Source of the DNA: Streptomyces venezuelae
GTDB taxonomy: Bacteria > Actinomycetota > Actinomycetes > Streptomycetales > Streptomycetaceae
Assembly (NCBI RefSeq): GCF_008642375.1
Contig: NZ_CP029194.1
Location: 6,255,001-6,319,000, forward strand
Direction of reading: 5' to 3'
Length of the DNA: 64,000 nt
Part shown: positions 1 through 9,304 of the stretch, piece by piece
Position numbering within the stretch: the stretch's first letter is position 1
Layout: every line of letters begins with the position of its first letter
Translations under genes and position numbers: made by a program
The notes under the pieces: generated by a model
Told to the model about the DNA's origin: nothing
Database searches by the model: none
Seen by the model: the letters and a program-made list of their open reading frames with translations, nothing else

Positions 1-1870
1 CGTGCACGGCCGCAGCGACGCCACGCTGCACAGCGGCAAGACCCTGGACGCGCTCGCCGCGCTCGCTTCCGGCGGCTACATCGGCCGGGCGGACTCGGCC
101 CAGCTCGACGAGGCGTACCGCTTCCTGCGGGGCATGGAGCACCGCATCCAGTTGTACCGGCTGCGCCGCACCCACCTCGTCCCCGAGGACGAGGCCGACC
201 TGCGCCGCCTCGGCCGCTCCCTCGGCATGCGCACCGACCCGGTCGCCGAGCTCAACAAGGAGTGGAAGCGGCACGCGTCCGTCGTCCGCCGCCTCCACGA
301 GAAGCTCTTCTACCGGCCGCTGCTCGACGCGGTCGCCCAGCTCGCCCCCGGCGAGATCCGGCTCAGCCCGAAGGCGGCCGGACAGCGCCTCGAAGCGCTC
401 GGCTACCAGGACCCGGCCGCCGCCCTGCGCCACCTGGAGGCGCTGGCCTCCGGGGTGAGCCGCAAGGCCGCGATCCAGCGGACGCTGCTGCCCGTGCTGC
501 TCGGCTGGTTCGCCGACTCGGCCGACCCGGACGCCGGCCTCCTCGGCTTCCGCAAGGTCTCGGACGCCCTCGGCAAGACCCCCTGGTACCTCCGGCTCCT
601 CCGGGACGAGGGCGCCGCCGCCGAGAACCTCGCCCGGGTGCTCTCCGCCGGCCGCCTCGCCCCCGACCTGCTGCTGCGCGCCCCCGAGGCGGTCGCCATC
701 CTCGGCGACCCGGAGGGGCTGAAGCCGCGCGGCCGGGACCACCTGGAGCAGGAGGTCCTGGCGGCGGTGGGCCGCGCGGACGACGCCGAGCAGGCCGTCG
801 CGGCGGCCCGCGGGGTCCGTCGCAGGGAGCTGTTCCGTACCGCCGCGGCCGACCTCATCGGCTCGTACGGCACCGAGGACAACCCCCGCGAGACCGACCC
901 CGGCGCCCTCGTCGACCGGGTGGGCGAGGCCGTCACCGACCTCAACGCGGCGACGATCGCCGGCGCCCTGCGGGCCGCCGTCCGCGCCGAGTGGGGCGAC
1001 GAGCTGCCGACCCGCTTCGCGGTCATCGGCATGGGCCGCTTCGGCGGCCACGAGCTCGGATACGGCTCCGACGCCGACGTGCTGTTCGTGCACGAGCCGC
1101 GCGAGGGCGTCGACGACCAGGAGGCGGCCCGGGCCGCGAACCGGGTGGTCGCGGAGATGCGGAGGCTGCTCCAGCTCCCTACGGCCGACCCACCTCTGCT
1201 CATTGACGCGGACCTGCGGCCCGAGGGCAAGAGCGGCCCCCTGGTCCGCACCCTGAAGTCGTACGAGGCCTACTACCGCCGCTGGTCGCTCGTCTGGGAG
1301 AGCCAGGCCCTGCTGCGCGCCGAGCCCATGGCGGGCGACCTGGACCTGGCCGACCGGTTCATCGAGCTCGTCGACCCGCTGCGCTACCCCGCCGAGGGCC
1401 TCGGCGAGGACGCGGTCCGCGAGATCCGCCGGCTCAAGGCCCGGATGGAGTCCGAGCGGCTGCCGCGCGGCGCCGACCCGACGCTCCACGCCAAGCTGGG
1501 GCGCGGCGGTCTGAGCGACGTCGAGTGGACGGTCCAGCTGCTCCAGATGCGGCACGGCTGGGCGGAACCGGGGCTGCGGACGACCCGTACCCGCGAGGCG
1601 CTCCGGGCCGCGCACGCGGTGGGCCTGATCCCGACGGACGAGGCGCAGACCCTCGACGAGGCCTGGGTCCTCGCCACCCGGGTCCGCAACGCGGTGATGC
1701 TGGTCCGCGGCCGCCCCGGCGACACCTTCCCCTCGGATCCGCGCGAGCTCGCGGCGGTCGGCCGGAACCTGGGGTACGAGTCCGGTCACGTCGGCGAGAT
1801 GGTCGACGACTACCGCCGCATCACGCGCCGCGCCCGGGCCATCGTCGAGGAGCTCTTCTACGGGGCGTAG
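1..1870 (+). CDS. glnE: Bifunctional glutamine synthetase adenylyltransferase/deadenylase, 3' part (5' end outside window)
   Basis: GlnE attaches AMP to, and removes it from, the regulatory tyrosine of type I glutamine synthetase (GlnA, encoded at 41847-43271 here), tuning ammonium assimilation to nitrogen status. About 622 codons are visible against roughly 1000 in the family, so the N-terminal deadenylase nucleotidyltransferase is mostly missing. The first visible residues fit the end of the helical region that follows it (GYIGRADSAQLDEAYRFLR). The C-terminal adenylyltransferase domain is complete, with the nucleotidyltransferase signature GYGSDADVLFVHEP near visible residue 352. The frame is open to the window edge, so the GTG at position 2 is probably internal. 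A strong hairpin starts at the stop codon. The family assignment is secure; the real start is not visible. Confidence 0.95.
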   Translation, partial: VHGRSDATLHSGKTLDALAALASGGYIGRADSAQLDEAYRFLRGMEHRIQLYRLRRTHLVPEDEADLRRLGRSLGMRTDPVAELNKEWKRHASVVRRLHEKLFYRPLLDAVAQLAPGEIRLSPKAAGQRLEALGYQDPAAALRHLEALASGVSRKAAIQRTLLPVLLGWFADSADPDAGLLGFRKVSDALGKTPWYLRLLRDEGAAAENLARVLSAGRLAPDLLLRAPEAVAILGDPEGLKPRGRDHLEQEVLAAVGRADDAEQAVAAARGVRRRELFRTAAADLIGSYGTEDNPRETDPGALVDRVGEAVTDLNAATIAGALRAAVRAEWGDELPTRFAVIGMGRFGGHELGYGSDADVLFVHEPREGVDDQEAARAANRVVAEMRRLLQLPTADPPLLIDADLRPEGKSGPLVRTLKSYEAYYRRWSLVWESQALLRAEPMAGDLDLADRFIELVDPLRYPAEGLGEDAVREIRRLKARMESERLPRGADPTLHAKLGRGGLSDVEWTVQLLQMRHGWAEPGLRTTRTREALRAAHAVGLIPTDEAQTLDEAWVLATRVRNAVMLVRGRPGDTFPSDPRELAAVGRNLGYESGHVGEMVDDYRRITRRARAIVEELFYGA

Positions 1871-1897
1871 CCCTCCCGCACGTGCGAGAGGGCTACG
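1866..1897. terminator. Hairpin between the convergent glnE and PAP2 genes
   Basis: A ten-base arm (CGTAGCCCTC, 1866-1875) pairs with GAGGGCTACG (1888-1897). The interior CGCAC/GTGCG is itself self-complementary, leaving one mismatch. It overlaps the glnE stop codon and lies before the stop of the convergent gene, so it may serve both strands. No U-tract is present, as is usual for Streptomyces. Confidence 0.7.
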
Positions 1898-1917
1898 GAG
1901 TCGAACGGCCTGTGAGG

Positions 1918-2847
1918 TTATCTGCGGGAACCGACCGGACGCTCCGCGTCCGTGTCCTCGCCCGCCCCGCGGTCCCCGTGCTCCCCGTCCTCCGACGCGG
2001 GGCGCGGACCGCCCCGGGCCACGGTCACGGCCGGTTCCACCAGCTTGGGCAGCCGGTGCGGCTTGGAGCCGTACCAGAAGTACGAGACGAGGAAGCCGAA
2101 GCCCAGGCAGATCACGCCGCCGACCGCGTCCAGCCAGAAGTGGTTGGCGGTCGCGACGATCACGACGAGCGTGGCCGTCGGGTAGAGCAGGCCCAGGATC
2201 TTCGCCCAGGGCGCCTTGGCGAGGAGGAAGATCGTCACGCCGCACCAGAGCGACCAGCCGATGTGCATCGACGGCATCGCCGCGTACTGGTTCGACACGT
2301 GCTTCAGATTGCCCGAGGCCATCGAGCCCCAGGTCTCGTGGACGAGGACCGTGTCGATGAAGTTCTGGCCGGGCATGAGCCGCGGCGGCGCGAGCGGGTA
2401 CAGGTAGTAACCGACCAAAGCCACACCGGTGGTGGCGAACAGCACCGTACGGAACGCCGCGTAACGGCCCGGCTGCCATCGGTACAGCCACACGAGCACA
2501 CCGATGGTCACGACGAAGTGCAGCGTCGCGTAGTAGTAGTTCATCGAGACGATCAGCCAGGTCACCGAGTTCACGGCGTGGTTGACGGCGTGCTCGAAGG
2601 CGAGGCCGAGGGACTCCTCGGCCCGCAGGATCCAGTCGGCGTTCTGCAGCGCCTGGGCCTTCTGCTCCGGCACCGCGTTGCGGATGAGCGAGTACGTCCA
2701 GTAACTCACCGCGATGAGCAGGATCTCGAACCAGATCGTGGGGCGCCGCGGCACGCGGGCGCGCAGGCGCGCCAACCTGCCGTCGGCCACGGTGGGTGAC
2801 GACGGGGTCGTCCGGTCGTCCAAACTCTTCACGGTCGTTTCACCCAT
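1918..2847 (-). CDS. PAP2-superfamily integral membrane phosphatase/transferase-like protein
   Basis: A 309-residue polytopic membrane protein of the PAP2 (acid phosphatase/vanadium haloperoxidase-like) superfamily. The motifs AAMPSMHIGWS and ATANHFWLDAVGG carry the two histidines used for phosphoryl transfer. The membrane core runs from about residue 38 to 270 with about six hydrophobic segments. Both termini are polar; the C-terminal tail is rich in Gly, Asp and Arg. Actinobacterial relatives include inositol-phosphoryl transferases and lipid phosphate phosphatases, so the substrate is probably a lipid or polyprenyl phosphate, but nothing here fixes it. It is co-directional with malR, 107 bases away, which is loose spacing for an operon. 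Confidence 0.85.
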   Translation of the reverse strand: MGETTVKSLDDRTTPSSPTVADGRLARLRARVPRRPTIWFEILLIAVSYWTYSLIRNAVPEQKAQALQNADWILRAEESLGLAFEHAVNHAVNSVTWLIVSMNYYYATLHFVVTIGVLVWLYRWQPGRYAAFRTVLFATTGVALVGYYLYPLAPPRLMPGQNFIDTVLVHETWGSMASGNLKHVSNQYAAMPSMHIGWSLWCGVTIFLLAKAPWAKILGLLYPTATLVVIVATANHFWLDAVGGVICLGFGFLVSYFWYGSKPHRLPKLVEPAVTVARGGPRPASEDGEHGDRGAGEDTDAERPVGSRR

Positions 2848-2954
2848 AGGCAGAGAGTTTGCCAGATCCAGCCCCCTCGACCGATCATCCCCCGGTCGGG
2901 TTCCGGTCGCACCCGGTCCCCCTCAGGAATGACCCCGGTCCCGGGGCGCGTCCG

Positions 2955-3977
2955 TCAGGAAGGGGACGGCGCCGAGGCGGTCGAACCGCGAACGACCAGT
3001 TCAGGCATGAAGACGAACTCGGAGTGCGGTGCCGGGGTGCCCCCGACCTCTTCGAGCAGCGCGCGGACCGCGGCCTGTCCCATCGCCTGCACGGGCTGCC
3101 GGATGGTGGTCAGCGGCGGATCCGTGAAGGCTATGAGGGGGGAGTCGTCGAAGCCGACGACGGAGACGTCCCTGGGCACGTCGAGTCCCTGCTGCCGGGC
3201 CGCCCGGATCGCGCCGAGCGCCATCATGTCGCTCGCACACACGACCGCCGTGCAGCCGCGGGAGATCAGCGCACCGGCCGCGGCCTGGCCGCCCTCCAGG
3301 GTGTAGAGGGAGTGCTGGATCAGCGCCTCGGACTCCTCGGGGGCGAGGCCGAGCCGCTCCTCCATGCCCTTCTGGAAGCCCTCGATCTTGCGCAGCACCG
3401 GCACGAACCGCTTGGGACCGACGGCGAGCCCGATCCGGGTGTGGCCGAGCGCGGCGAGGTGCGTCACCGCGAGCCGCATCGCCGCCCGGTCGTCGGGCGA
3501 CACGAAGGGCGCCTGGACCTTGGGGGAGAAGCCGTTGAGGAGGACGTACGGGACGCCCTTGCCGCGCAGCTGGTCGTAGCGCGTCATGTCGGCGGTGGTG
3601 TCGGCGTGCAGTCCGGAGACGAAGATGATGCCGGCGACACCGCGCTCCACCAGCATGTCGGTGAGCTCGTCCTCGGTGGACCCGCCGGGGGTCTGGGTGG
3701 CGAGGACCGGCGTGTACCCCTGCCGGGTCAGGGCCTGCCCGATGACCTGCGCGAGCGCGGGGAAGATCGGGTTGTCCAGCTCGGGGGTGATCAGGCCGAC
3801 GAGCCCGGCGCTGCGCTGACGCAGGCGTACGGGCCGCTCGTAGCCGAGCACGTCGAGCGCGGCAAGCACGGACTCGCGGGTGGCGGTGGCCACACCGGGC
3901 TTGCCGTTGAGCACGCGGCTGACTGTGGCTTCACTGACCCCCGCCTGGGTTGCGATGTCGGCAAGCCGCGCGGTCAT
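2955..3977 (-). CDS. malR: LacI-family maltose/maltodextrin repressor MalR
   Basis: A 340-residue LacI/GalR regulator. The N-terminal helix-turn-helix and hinge helix occupy residues 1-60 (LADIATQAGVSEATVSRVLN), followed by a periplasmic-binding-protein-like sugar domain that ends in a conserved DDSPLIAFTDPPLTT segment. It is transcribed away from malEFG, the arrangement known for MalR of Streptomyces, which represses the maltodextrin transporter until maltose-type inducers are present. The shared intergenic region carries several CTTGC/GCAAG elements that fit a LacI operator. A close paralogue lies at the end of the same operon (9301-10371). The symbol is assigned from position and family; which paralogue binds which operator is inferred. 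Confidence 0.88.
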   Translation of the reverse strand: MTARLADIATQAGVSEATVSRVLNGKPGVATATRESVLAALDVLGYERPVRLRQRSAGLVGLITPELDNPIFPALAQVIGQALTRQGYTPVLATQTPGGSTEDELTDMLVERGVAGIIFVSGLHADTTADMTRYDQLRGKGVPYVLLNGFSPKVQAPFVSPDDRAAMRLAVTHLAALGHTRIGLAVGPKRFVPVLRKIEGFQKGMEERLGLAPEESEALIQHSLYTLEGGQAAAGALISRGCTAVVCASDMMALGAIRAARQQGLDVPRDVSVVGFDDSPLIAFTDPPLTTIRQPVQAMGQAAVRALLEEVGGTPAPHSEFVFMPELVVRGSTASAPSPS

Positions 3978-4069
3978 GAGGATGGACTGTACCGGTCACA
4001 GCGCGTATTGCCCACCGAACGCCCGTAGGAGCGGATGGGGCGAGCTTCCATGAGATTCCGCTCGATTTC

Positions 4070-4093
4070 GCAAGGTCTTGCATGACTTGCAAG
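4070..4093. promoter_or_regulatory. Candidate MalR operator, cluster 1
   Basis: GCAAG (4070-4074), CTTGC (4077-4081) and the palindrome CTTGCAAG (4086-4093) lie side by side, close to the malR start. CTTGCA-type repeats are, from memory, the described MalR binding motif in Streptomyces. Binding by the neighbouring repressor is inferred. Confidence 0.6.
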
Positions 4094-4215
4094 GGGGGCC
4101 GCGTGGGGCCGCTGGGCACTCCTGTGGTCGTTCTGTCCGGAAGTGGCCTGCTCCGGCCCCTGTCAACAGGCCCTTCGGACACCTTAGGGACACGCGGATG
4201 TAACGATCCCCGGGT

Positions 4216-4236
4216 CTTGCAGAAATTTCACGCAAG
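4216..4236. promoter_or_regulatory. Candidate MalR operator, cluster 2 (proximal to malE)
   Basis: CTTGC (4216-4220) and GCAAG (4232-4236) form an inverted repeat with an 11-base spacer about 120 bases before malE. The arms match those of the malR-proximal cluster and of the sites upstream of the amylase gene. Confidence 0.55.
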
Positions 4237-4354
4237 CTCTTTCGGCTCGATTTCATCCCTGTTACGTTCCTGCCAACCCGGAGCGCCGCGAGGGAGCGGT
4301 CGCATGAGGAAGGTTCCATCCCCTCGTCACCCCGGGATCACTGAAGGAGTTCAC

Positions 4355-5632
4355 ATGCGGCGTGGCATAGCGGCCACCGCGCTGGTCGCGGCCCTGGGCG
4401 TGACCCTGGCGGCGTGCGGTAGTGACAGCGGTTCGGACGGCGGCGGCGCGAAGGGCTCGGGCGAGCTCTCCGGCACCGTGACCTGGTGGGACACGTCCAC
4501 GGTCGGCTCCGAGGACAAGGTCTTCAAGAAGGTCGCCGAGGACTTCAAGAAGAAGCACCCCAAGGTCACCGTCAAGTATGTGAACGTGCCCTTCGGTGAG
4601 GCGCAGAACAAGTTCAAGAACGCAGCCCAGTCCGGCTCCGGCGCGCCCGACGTCATCCGCTCCGAGGTCGCCTGGACCCCCGAGTTCGCGGACCTCGGCT
4701 ACCTCGCCCCGCTGGACGGCACCCCGGCCCTCAAGAACGCGGACGACTTCCTGGACCAGGCCTCGGCCTCGACCCAGTACAAGGGCAAGACCTACGGCGT
4801 GCCGCAGGTCATCGACTCCATGGGCATCTTCTACAACAAGAAGATCTTCCAGGACGCCGGCGTCGAGGTCCCCAAGACGATCGGCGAGCTCAAGACCGTC
4901 GCCGCCAAGATCAAGGAGAAGACCGGCAAGACCGGCCTGTACCTCCGCGGCGACGACGCGTACTGGTTCCTCTCCTTCCTGTACGGCGAGGGCGGCAACC
5001 TCGTCGACGCCGAGAAGAAGACGGTCACCGTCGACAACGCGGCCGGCGTGAAGGGCTTCAAGGTCGTCAAGGACCTGGTCGACTCCGGCGCCGCCAAGAC
5101 CGACGCCACCGACGGCTGGAACAACATGCAGACGGCCTTCAAGGACGGCAAGGTCGCCATGATGATCAACGGCCCGTGGGCCGTCGCCGACACCTACGCC
5201 GGCAAGGAGTTCAAGGACAAGGCGAACCTGGGCATCGCCCCGGTCCCCGCCGGTTCGGCCGGCCAGGGTGCCCCGCAGGGCGGTCACAACCTCGCCGTCT
5301 ACGCGGGCTCCAAGAACCTCGACGCGTCCTACGCCTTCGCCGAGTACATGACCTCGGTCGAGACCCAGGCCACCGTCGCCAAGGAGCTCAGCCTGCTCCC
5401 GACCCGTGAGTCCGTCTACATCAAGCCGGACGTCGCGACCAACGAGATGATCGGCTTCTTCAAGCCGGTCGTCGAGAAGGCCGTCGAGCGCCCCTGGATC
5501 CCGGAGACCGGCAGCCTCTTCGCGCCGCTCGTCACCGAGTACACCAAGGTCCTCACCGGCCAGACCTCCCCGGACGCGGGCGCCAAGGCGACGGGTGACG
5601 CCTACCGCAAGCTCCTGAAGGACTGGAAGTAG
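4355..5632 (+). CDS. malE: Maltose/maltodextrin-binding lipoprotein of ABC transporter
   Basis: A 425-residue solute-binding lipoprotein that captures maltose or maltodextrins at the outer face of the membrane for MalF and MalG. The start ATG has a GAAGGAG ribosome-binding site six bases upstream. The signal peptide ends in a lipobox, VTLAAC, with Cys21 as the lipidated residue, followed by a Ser/Gly-rich tether. The mature part is a family 1 extracellular binding protein (TWWDTSTVGSEDKVFKKVA near its start). It is followed after 50 bases by malF, giving the order malE-malF-malG-aglA-regulator on one strand. Expression is presumably controlled by MalR through the upstream CTTGC elements. Confidence 0.95.
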   Translation: MRRGIAATALVAALGVTLAACGSDSGSDGGGAKGSGELSGTVTWWDTSTVGSEDKVFKKVAEDFKKKHPKVTVKYVNVPFGEAQNKFKNAAQSGSGAPDVIRSEVAWTPEFADLGYLAPLDGTPALKNADDFLDQASASTQYKGKTYGVPQVIDSMGIFYNKKIFQDAGVEVPKTIGELKTVAAKIKEKTGKTGLYLRGDDAYWFLSFLYGEGGNLVDAEKKTVTVDNAAGVKGFKVVKDLVDSGAAKTDATDGWNNMQTAFKDGKVAMMINGPWAVADTYAGKEFKDKANLGIAPVPAGSAGQGAPQGGHNLAVYAGSKNLDASYAFAEYMTSVETQATVAKELSLLPTRESVYIKPDVATNEMIGFFKPVVEKAVERPWIPETGSLFAPLVTEYTKVLTGQTSPDAGAKATGDAYRKLLKDWK

Positions 5633-5682
5633 CAGGAAAACGCAGGAAAGACGCAGGAAGAGGAAGGAAGGCAGGCCGGCTG

Positions 5683-6696
5683 ATGGCTGTGGACACCCCC
5701 AGCCAGTCGGTGGCGAAGGCCGCGGGCGACAGTGTCGCCCGCGGCCGGAGCCGCGGGACTGGTAAGCCGCGGGGCGCGGCGAAGCGCTCACTCTCCACCC
5801 ACTGGTACGCCTGGGCGATGGTCGCCCCGGTGATCGTCGTGATCGCCGTGATCATCGGCTACCCGCTGATCCGCGGCATCTACCTGTCGCTGACGGACGC
5901 CAACGAGCGGAACGTCGCACGGTCGATCGGTGTCAACGAGATCCCGGCCACCTACGAGTTCGTGGGCCTGGACAACTACACCGAGGCGCTGACGGGCAGC
6001 CAGTTCCTCGCCACCCTGGGCTGGACGCTGGTGTGGACGGTGTCCTGCGTCGCGCTGACCTTCGCCCTCGGTCTCGCCCTCGCCAACATCCTCAACCGCA
6101 AGATCGCCGGCCGTTCCGCCTACCGCCTGATGCTGATCCTGCCGTGGGCGGTGCCCGGCTTCGTCTCCGTCTTCGCCTGGCGCTTCCTCTACAACCAGGA
6201 CAACGGCCTGCTCAACAAGATCCTCGCGGGCGGCGGCATCGACGCCGTCCCGTGGCTGAACGACCCGACCTGGGCCAAGTTCTCGGTCATCCTCGTCAAC
6301 GTCTGGCTCGGCGTCCCGTTCATGATGGTCGCCCTCCTCGGCGGGCTCCAGTCCATCCCGAGCGAGATGTACGAGGCCGCCGAGATGGACGGCGCCAACG
6401 CCTGGCAGCGCTTCCGGCACATCACCATGCCCGGGCTCCGCTCGGTGTCGACGACGGTGATCCTGCTCTCCACCATCTGGACCTTCAACATGTTCCCGGT
6501 GATCTTCCTGCTCACCCGGGGGGGTCCCGGCGAGGCCACCCAGATCCTCGTCACCCAGGCGTACAAGTTCTCCTTCGAGGTCAGCCCTCGGGACTTCGCC
6601 CAGTCGTCCACCTGGGGCGTCCTGATCCTGGTCCTCCTGATGCTCTTCGCCGCGGTCTACCGGCGAGTCCTCCGCAAGCAGGGAGAAGTCTGGTGA
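5683..6696 (+). CDS. malF: Maltodextrin ABC transporter permease, MalF type
   Basis: A 337-residue inner-membrane permease. A polar N-terminus of about 45 residues precedes six predicted membrane helices. The cytoplasmic EAA loop, which contacts the ATPase, reads MYEAAEMDGANAWQRFRHI. It pairs with MalG to form the channel. No ATPase gene lies in the operon; Streptomyces carbohydrate importers of this type usually share the ATPase MsiK encoded elsewhere. The last four bases overlap the malG start, which implies translational coupling. Confidence 0.94.
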   Translation: MAVDTPSQSVAKAAGDSVARGRSRGTGKPRGAAKRSLSTHWYAWAMVAPVIVVIAVIIGYPLIRGIYLSLTDANERNVARSIGVNEIPATYEFVGLDNYTEALTGSQFLATLGWTLVWTVSCVALTFALGLALANILNRKIAGRSAYRLMLILPWAVPGFVSVFAWRFLYNQDNGLLNKILAGGGIDAVPWLNDPTWAKFSVILVNVWLGVPFMMVALLGGLQSIPSEMYEAAEMDGANAWQRFRHITMPGLRSVSTTVILLSTIWTFNMFPVIFLLTRGGPGEATQILVTQAYKFSFEVSPRDFAQSSTWGVLILVLLMLFAAVYRRVLRKQGEVW

Positions 6697-7586
6697 CCAC
6701 CACGACCCCCACCCGCCGGGTCGGCACCACGACCCCCGCCCACCGGGCCAACACCCCGGTCCGCGGCCGCCGCTCGCCGCTGGCCTCGGTCGCCCTGCAC
6801 CTCACGCTGATCACGGCCTCCGTGATCGCCGTGTTCCCGGTGCTGTGGGTGCTCCTGACGTCCCTGAAGCCCGCCGAGTTCGCGATCACGACGGACTTCG
6901 TCAAGGAGACGACGCTCGAGAACTACACGAACCTCCTGAGGGACACCCCGTTCCTCACCTGGTTCGGCAACTCGCTGCTCGTCGCCTCCCTCACCACCGT
7001 CGTCGGCGTCTTCATCTCCGCCACCACGGGCTACGCCGTCAGCCGCTTCCGCTTCCCCGGCAAGCGCGGACTCATGTGGACCCTGCTCATCACGCAGATG
7101 TTCCCGGTCGCGGTCCTCATCGTGCCGATCTACAACATCATGTCGTCGATGGGCCTGCTCAACGAGCCGGCCGGCCTGGTCATCACGTACCTGACCATCG
7201 CCGTCCCGTTCTGCGCCTGGATGATGAAGGGCTTCTTCGACACCATCCCGCGCGAGATCGACGAGTCCGGCTACGTCGACGGGCTCACCCCGTTCGGCAC
7301 CTTCTGGCGGCTCATCCTGCCGCTCGCCAAGCCGGGCATCGCGGTGACCGCGTTCTACTCCTTCATCACCGCCTGGGGCGAGGTCGCCTACGCCTCCGCG
7401 TTCATGGTCGGCGACGAGAACCTCACGCTCGCCGGCGGACTCCAGAAGTTCGTCAACCAGTACGGCGCCCAGTGGGGCCCGATGGCCGCGGCCTCCGTGC
7501 TCATCGCCGTCCCCGCCGCCCTGGTGTTCCTCTTCGCCCAGCGGCACCTCGTCACCGGCATGTCGGCCGGTGCCGTCAAGGGCTGA
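6693..7586 (+). CDS. malG: Maltodextrin ABC transporter permease, MalG type
   Basis: A 297-residue permease starting at a GTG that overlaps the malF stop (GTGA). After a Thr/Pro/Arg-rich N-terminus of about 25 residues come six predicted membrane helices. The EAA-type loop reads IDESGYVDGLTPFGTFWRLI, the coupling site for the ATPase. Its C-terminus, MSAGAVKG, is typical for MalG proteins. It forms the translocation pathway with MalF and is followed by the maltase gene after 50 bases. Confidence 0.94.
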   Translation: MTTTTPTRRVGTTTPAHRANTPVRGRRSPLASVALHLTLITASVIAVFPVLWVLLTSLKPAEFAITTDFVKETTLENYTNLLRDTPFLTWFGNSLLVASLTTVVGVFISATTGYAVSRFRFPGKRGLMWTLLITQMFPVAVLIVPIYNIMSSMGLLNEPAGLVITYLTIAVPFCAWMMKGFFDTIPREIDESGYVDGLTPFGTFWRLILPLAKPGIAVTAFYSFITAWGEVAYASAFMVGDENLTLAGGLQKFVNQYGAQWGPMAAASVLIAVPAALVFLFAQRHLVTGMSAGAVKG

Positions 7587-7636
7587 CGGCCCTGAGTACC
7601 CCGCCCGAAAACACCTCCTTACCTCCCAGGGAAGAC

Positions 7637-9304
7637 ATGACCCAGCATCTCGCCACCCCGGCCGACGCCCCCACCACCGGCACGCACACGGGCTGGTGGA
7701 GAGAAGCGGTGATCTACCAGGTCTACCCGCGCAGCTTCGCCGACGGCAACGGCGACGGCATGGGCGACCTGGAGGGTGTCCGCAGCCGGCTGCCCTACCT
7801 CAAGGAACTCGGCGTCGACGCCGTCTGGCTCTCCCCGTTCTACGCGTCGCCGCAGGCCGACGCCGGATACGACGTCGCCGACTACCGGGCCATCGACCCG
7901 ATGTTCGGCTCCCTCCTCGATGCCGACGCCCTGATCCGCGAGGCCCACGACCTGGGCCTCCGGATCATCGTCGACCTCGTCCCCAACCACTCCTCCGACC
8001 AGCACGAGTGGTTCCAGCGGGCGCTGCGCGAGGGCCCCGGATCGCCGCTGCGCGAGCGCTACCACTTCCGCCCCGGCAAGGGCGAGAGCGGTGAACTTCC
8101 CCCCAACGACTGGGAGTCCATCTTCGGCGGCCCCGCCTGGACCCGTACGGAGAACCCGGACGGCACCCCCGGCGAGTGGTACCTCCACCTCTTCGCCCCG
8201 GAGCAGCCCGACTTCAACTGGGAACACCCGGCCGTACGCGACGAGTTCCGCTCCATCCTGCGCTTCTGGCTCGACATGGGCGTCGACGGCTTCCGCGTCG
8301 ACGTCGCCCACGGTCTCGTCAAGGCCTCCGGGCTGCCCGACATCGGTGCCCACGACCAGCTGAAGCTGCTGGGCAACGACGTCATGCCCTTCTTCGACCA
8401 GGACGGCGTCCACGAGATCTACCGCACCTGGCGGCAGATCCTCGCCGAGTACGACGGGGAGCGCATCCTCGTCGCCGAGGCCTGGACCCCGACCGTCGAC
8501 CGCACCGCGAACTACGTGCGCCCCGACGAGATGCACCAGGCCTTCAACTTCCAGTACCTGGGCACCCACTGGGACGCGACGGAGCTCCGCTCGGTCATCG
8601 ACGCCTCGCTCGACGCGATGCGCCCGGTCGGCGCGCCCACCACCTGGGTGCTCTCCAACCACGACGTCACCCGGCACGCCACCCGCTTCGCCAACCCGGC
8701 GGGCCTCGGCACCCAGCTCCGCGAGGCCGGCGACCGCGAGCTCGGCCTGCGCCGGGCCCGGGCCGCGACCCTGCTGATGCTGGCCCTGCCCGGCTCGGCC
8801 TACGTCTACCAGGGCGAGGAGCTCGGCCTGCCGGACGTCACCGACCTGCCCGACGAGGTCCGCCAGGACCCGTCCTTCTGGCGGGCCAGCGGCCAGGACG
8901 GCTTCCGCGACGGCTGCCGGGTGCCGATCCCGTGGGCCGTCGAGGGCTCCTCGTACGGCTTCGGCGAGGGCGGCTCCTGGCTGCCGCAGCCCGCGACCTG
9001 GGGCGCGCTGAGCGTCGAGGCGCAGACCGGCGACCCCGGCTCCACCCTGGAGCTCTACCGCAGCGCGCTCGCCGTGCGCCGCGAGCGCCCCGAACTCGGT
9101 GCGGGCGAGGACGTCGAGTGGCTGGAGGCACCCGAGGGTGTGCTCTCCTTCCGTCGCGACGGCTTCGTCTGCACCGCCAACACCACCGGCCGGGCCATCT
9201 CCGTCCCGCTGCCCGGCCGGTTCCTCCTTGCCAACGAGGAGATCCGCATCGTCGACGACGAAGCGGAAGTTCCCGCCGACACCACCGTCTGGTGGGCGGT
9301 GTGA
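7637..9304 (+). CDS. aglA: GH13 alpha-glucosidase (maltase), cytoplasmic
   Basis: A 555-residue glycoside hydrolase family 13 enzyme without a signal peptide, so it acts on imported maltose or maltodextrins inside the cell. The start ATG is preceded by GGGAAGA. The conserved regions are visible: NGDGMGDLEG near the N-terminus, DGFRVDVAHG with the nucleophile Asp near residue 221, VAEAWTP with the acid/base Glu near 280, and LSNHDVTRH with the transition-state Asp near 342. Placement directly behind malEFG and overlap of the stop codon with the next regulator support a role in maltodextrin catabolism. Trehalose- or oligo-1,6-glucoside-type specificity cannot be excluded from sequence alone. 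Confidence 0.9.
   Translation: MTQHLATPADAPTTGTHTGWWREAVIYQVYPRSFADGNGDGMGDLEGVRSRLPYLKELGVDAVWLSPFYASPQADAGYDVADYRAIDPMFGSLLDADALIREAHDLGLRIIVDLVPNHSSDQHEWFQRALREGPGSPLRERYHFRPGKGESGELPPNDWESIFGGPAWTRTENPDGTPGEWYLHLFAPEQPDFNWEHPAVRDEFRSILRFWLDMGVDGFRVDVAHGLVKASGLPDIGAHDQLKLLGNDVMPFFDQDGVHEIYRTWRQILAEYDGERILVAEAWTPTVDRTANYVRPDEMHQAFNFQYLGTHWDATELRSVIDASLDAMRPVGAPTTWVLSNHDVTRHATRFANPAGLGTQLREAGDRELGLRRARAATLLMLALPGSAYVYQGEELGLPDVTDLPDEVRQDPSFWRASGQDGFRDGCRVPIPWAVEGSSYGFGEGGSWLPQPATWGALSVEAQTGDPGSTLELYRSALAVRRERPELGAGEDVEWLEAPEGVLSFRRDGFVCTANTTGRAISVPLPGRFLLANEEIRIVDDEAEVPADTTVWWAV

Larger units (their letters stand above)
3978..4354. promoter_or_regulatory. Divergent malR/malE regulatory region
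   Basis: This 377-base gene-free stretch separates the malR start codon from the malE start codon and must contain both promoters. It holds two clusters of CTTGC/GCAAG elements, at 4070-4093 and 4216-4236, and a good ribosome-binding site for malE (GAAGGAG, 4343-4349). No convincing -35/-10 pair could be assigned by eye. No tRNA or small gene was seen. Confidence 0.75.

Noticed and set aside
2933..2946. CCCCGG/CCGGGG hairpin between malR and the PAP2 gene
   Set aside because: The loop would have only two bases, so a stable terminator is unlikely.
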